Shown one piece after another: positions 21,065 to 21,632 of a DNA stretch of 21,632 bases. Where the stretch lies: IMG/VR virus record IMGVR_UViG_3300025646_004713, positions 1 through 21,632 of that record; one strand, given 5' to 3'. Position numbers and translations under genes: made by a program. Source of the DNA: a virus. The notes beneath the pieces were generated by a model, which was given only the letters and a program-made list of their open reading frames with translations, was not told the origin of the DNA and made no database searches. Within the stretch, counting starts at the first letter, position 1, and each line of letters opens with the position of its first letter.

Positions 21065-21632
21065 TTGATTATAAACACGAAGCATTTGTTTACCTTTGGT
21101 ACGACTCAAATAATAAGAAATATTATTATGGGTCTCACAAGGTTTCCAAAAAACCAGGTAAAGATACATATGCTCATTCATCCACTTTAATGGAATCGTT
21201 TAATATGAATAGTGTTCCTCCTGGATTTAGTCGTAAAATAATTGCAGAAGGATCACATCAAGATATGTTAGATTTGGAAATTAAAATCTTACAAAACAGA
21301 TTTAGTAGTGGAAAATGGCATAGATATTGGAATGTTTGTATTAATAAAATGCCTTATATGTGGAAAGATCCAGAATATCGAAAGAAGATGTCTAATATAA
21401 CTAAAGAATTCTGGAAAGATCCAGAATATCGAAAGAAGATGTCTAAAAAGAGTAAAGAAAGATGGAAAGATCCAGAATATCGAAAGATGCGTTCTGAACA
21501 AGTGTCTAAAGATGTGAAAGAATTCTGGAAAGATCCAGAATATCGAAAGAAGATGTCTGAACAGAGGAAAGAAAGATGGAAAGATCCAGAATATCGAAAG
21601 AAGATTTCTGAACAAGTGTCTAAAGATGTGAA
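21061..21632 (+). CDS. GIY-YIG homing-type endonuclease with NUMOD-like repeats, 3' end missing
   Basis: The frame starts MIDYKHEAFVYLWYDSNNKKYYYGSHKV and is open to the window end (190 residues). VYLWYD...YYYGSHK is the GIY-YIG catalytic start in the variant common in phages; AHSSTL, FSRKIIAEGS and LDLEIKILQ then follow the domain pattern, with E78 of LDLEIK as the likely metal-binding glutamate. After residue 100 the protein becomes tandem WKDPEYRKKMS repeats, a nuclease-associated modular DNA-binding tail. Such genes are selfish homing elements in T4-like phages. It overlaps the kinase stop by four bases, so it may be cotranscribed with the modification genes. Confidence 0.82.
   Translation, partial: MIDYKHEAFVYLWYDSNNKKYYYGSHKVSKKPGKDTYAHSSTLMESFNMNSVPPGFSRKIIAEGSHQDMLDLEIKILQNRFSSGKWHRYWNVCINKMPYMWKDPEYRKKMSNITKEFWKDPEYRKKMSKKSKERWKDPEYRKMRSEQVSKDVKEFWKDPEYRKKMSEQRKERWKDPEYRKKISEQVSKDV
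21361..21632 (+). repeat. Tandem coding repeats of the nuclease tail
   Basis: Repeat units begin at 21361, 21412, 21463, 21526 and 21577, with lengths 51, 51, 63, 51 and at least 56 bases. Each starts TGGAAAGATCCAGAATATCG and encodes WKDPEYRK followed by a variable basic spacer. Near-identity at DNA level points to recent expansion. The array continues past the window. Confidence 0.92.

Noticed and set aside
21289-21615. Repeat-rich minus-strand frame (FRHLLSIFWIFP)
   Set aside because: It is the antisense of the WKDPEYRK repeats of the GIY-YIG nuclease tail.
21361-21632. CRISPR array
   Set aside because: The repeats are in frame within a coding sequence, with no unique spacers of constant length.
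1-21632. tRNA genes, integrase or lysogeny genes
   Set aside because: I saw no cloverleaf-like sequence in the short gaps and no recombinase or repressor motifs; the gene set is that of a lytic T4-like phage.

Overview
The window is part of the chromosome of a T4-like tailed phage (myovirus). Every gene reads on the + strand, and many neighbours overlap or abut. Hallmark T4-superfamily proteins occur in an order I recall from marine T4-like phages: prohead protease (21), scaffold (22), major capsid protein (23), a tail completion protein, UvsY, UvsW, a small Sm-like protein, late sigma factor gp55, then gp47 and gp46. DNA is AT-rich except in the capsid gene and the glycine-rich gene. Exact TATAAATA late-promoter boxes occur only upstream of genes 21, 22, 23 and the small gene after 23, and the matching sigma factor gp55 is encoded in the same window. 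The host cannot be named from this sequence; a marine bacterium is a guess from the gene set.

Layout: (1) 1-1600, the 3' part of a glycine-rich adhesin or tail-fibre protein and a sulfotransferase-like protein. (2) 1628-4860, the capsid morphogenesis block, closed by a strong terminator at 4885-4916. (3) 5061-5938, a small late gene that may encode an internal head protein, and a tail completion/tube-fold protein. (4) 6004-11915, an Fe-S carrier (IscA/HesB type) with its own sigma70-like promoter, then the recombination, repair and late-transcription block uvsY, uvsW, Sm-like, 55, 47, 46. (5) 11912-13059, a tiny gene, peptide deformylase and a MazG-type nucleotide pyrophosphohydrolase. (6) 13052-21064, the accessory region and the most interesting part: a Mom-like GNAT protein, an Api92-like acidic protein, a TET/JBP-type 2-oxoglutarate dioxygenase, a stand-alone class II glutamine amidotransferase, a glutamine-synthetase-fold amidoligase, a second GNAT, an HNH protein with a ParB-like segment, a helical protein resembling the alpha-glutamyl/putrescinyl-thymine pyrophosphorylase and hydroxymethyl-base kinase-associated families, and a P-loop kinase. 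(7) 21061 to the end, a GIY-YIG homing-type nuclease with a NUMOD-like repeat tail, cut by the window edge.

The genes of region 6 can be read as one DNA hypermodification pathway. The TET enzyme would hydroxylate 5-methylpyrimidine in DNA. The P-loop kinase would phosphorylate the hydroxymethyl group. The helical enzyme would replace the phosphate with an amino group donor such as an amino acid. The amidotransferase, amidoligase and two acetyltransferase-fold proteins would then extend or cap the side chain. Each family assignment rests on motifs visible here; the order of steps and the end product are inference. No cytosine C5-methyltransferase is present in the window, so the origin of the methylated base is unknown. 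Two good sigma70-like promoters (before the dioxygenase and before the HNH/ParB gene) suggest two early transcription units for this pathway.
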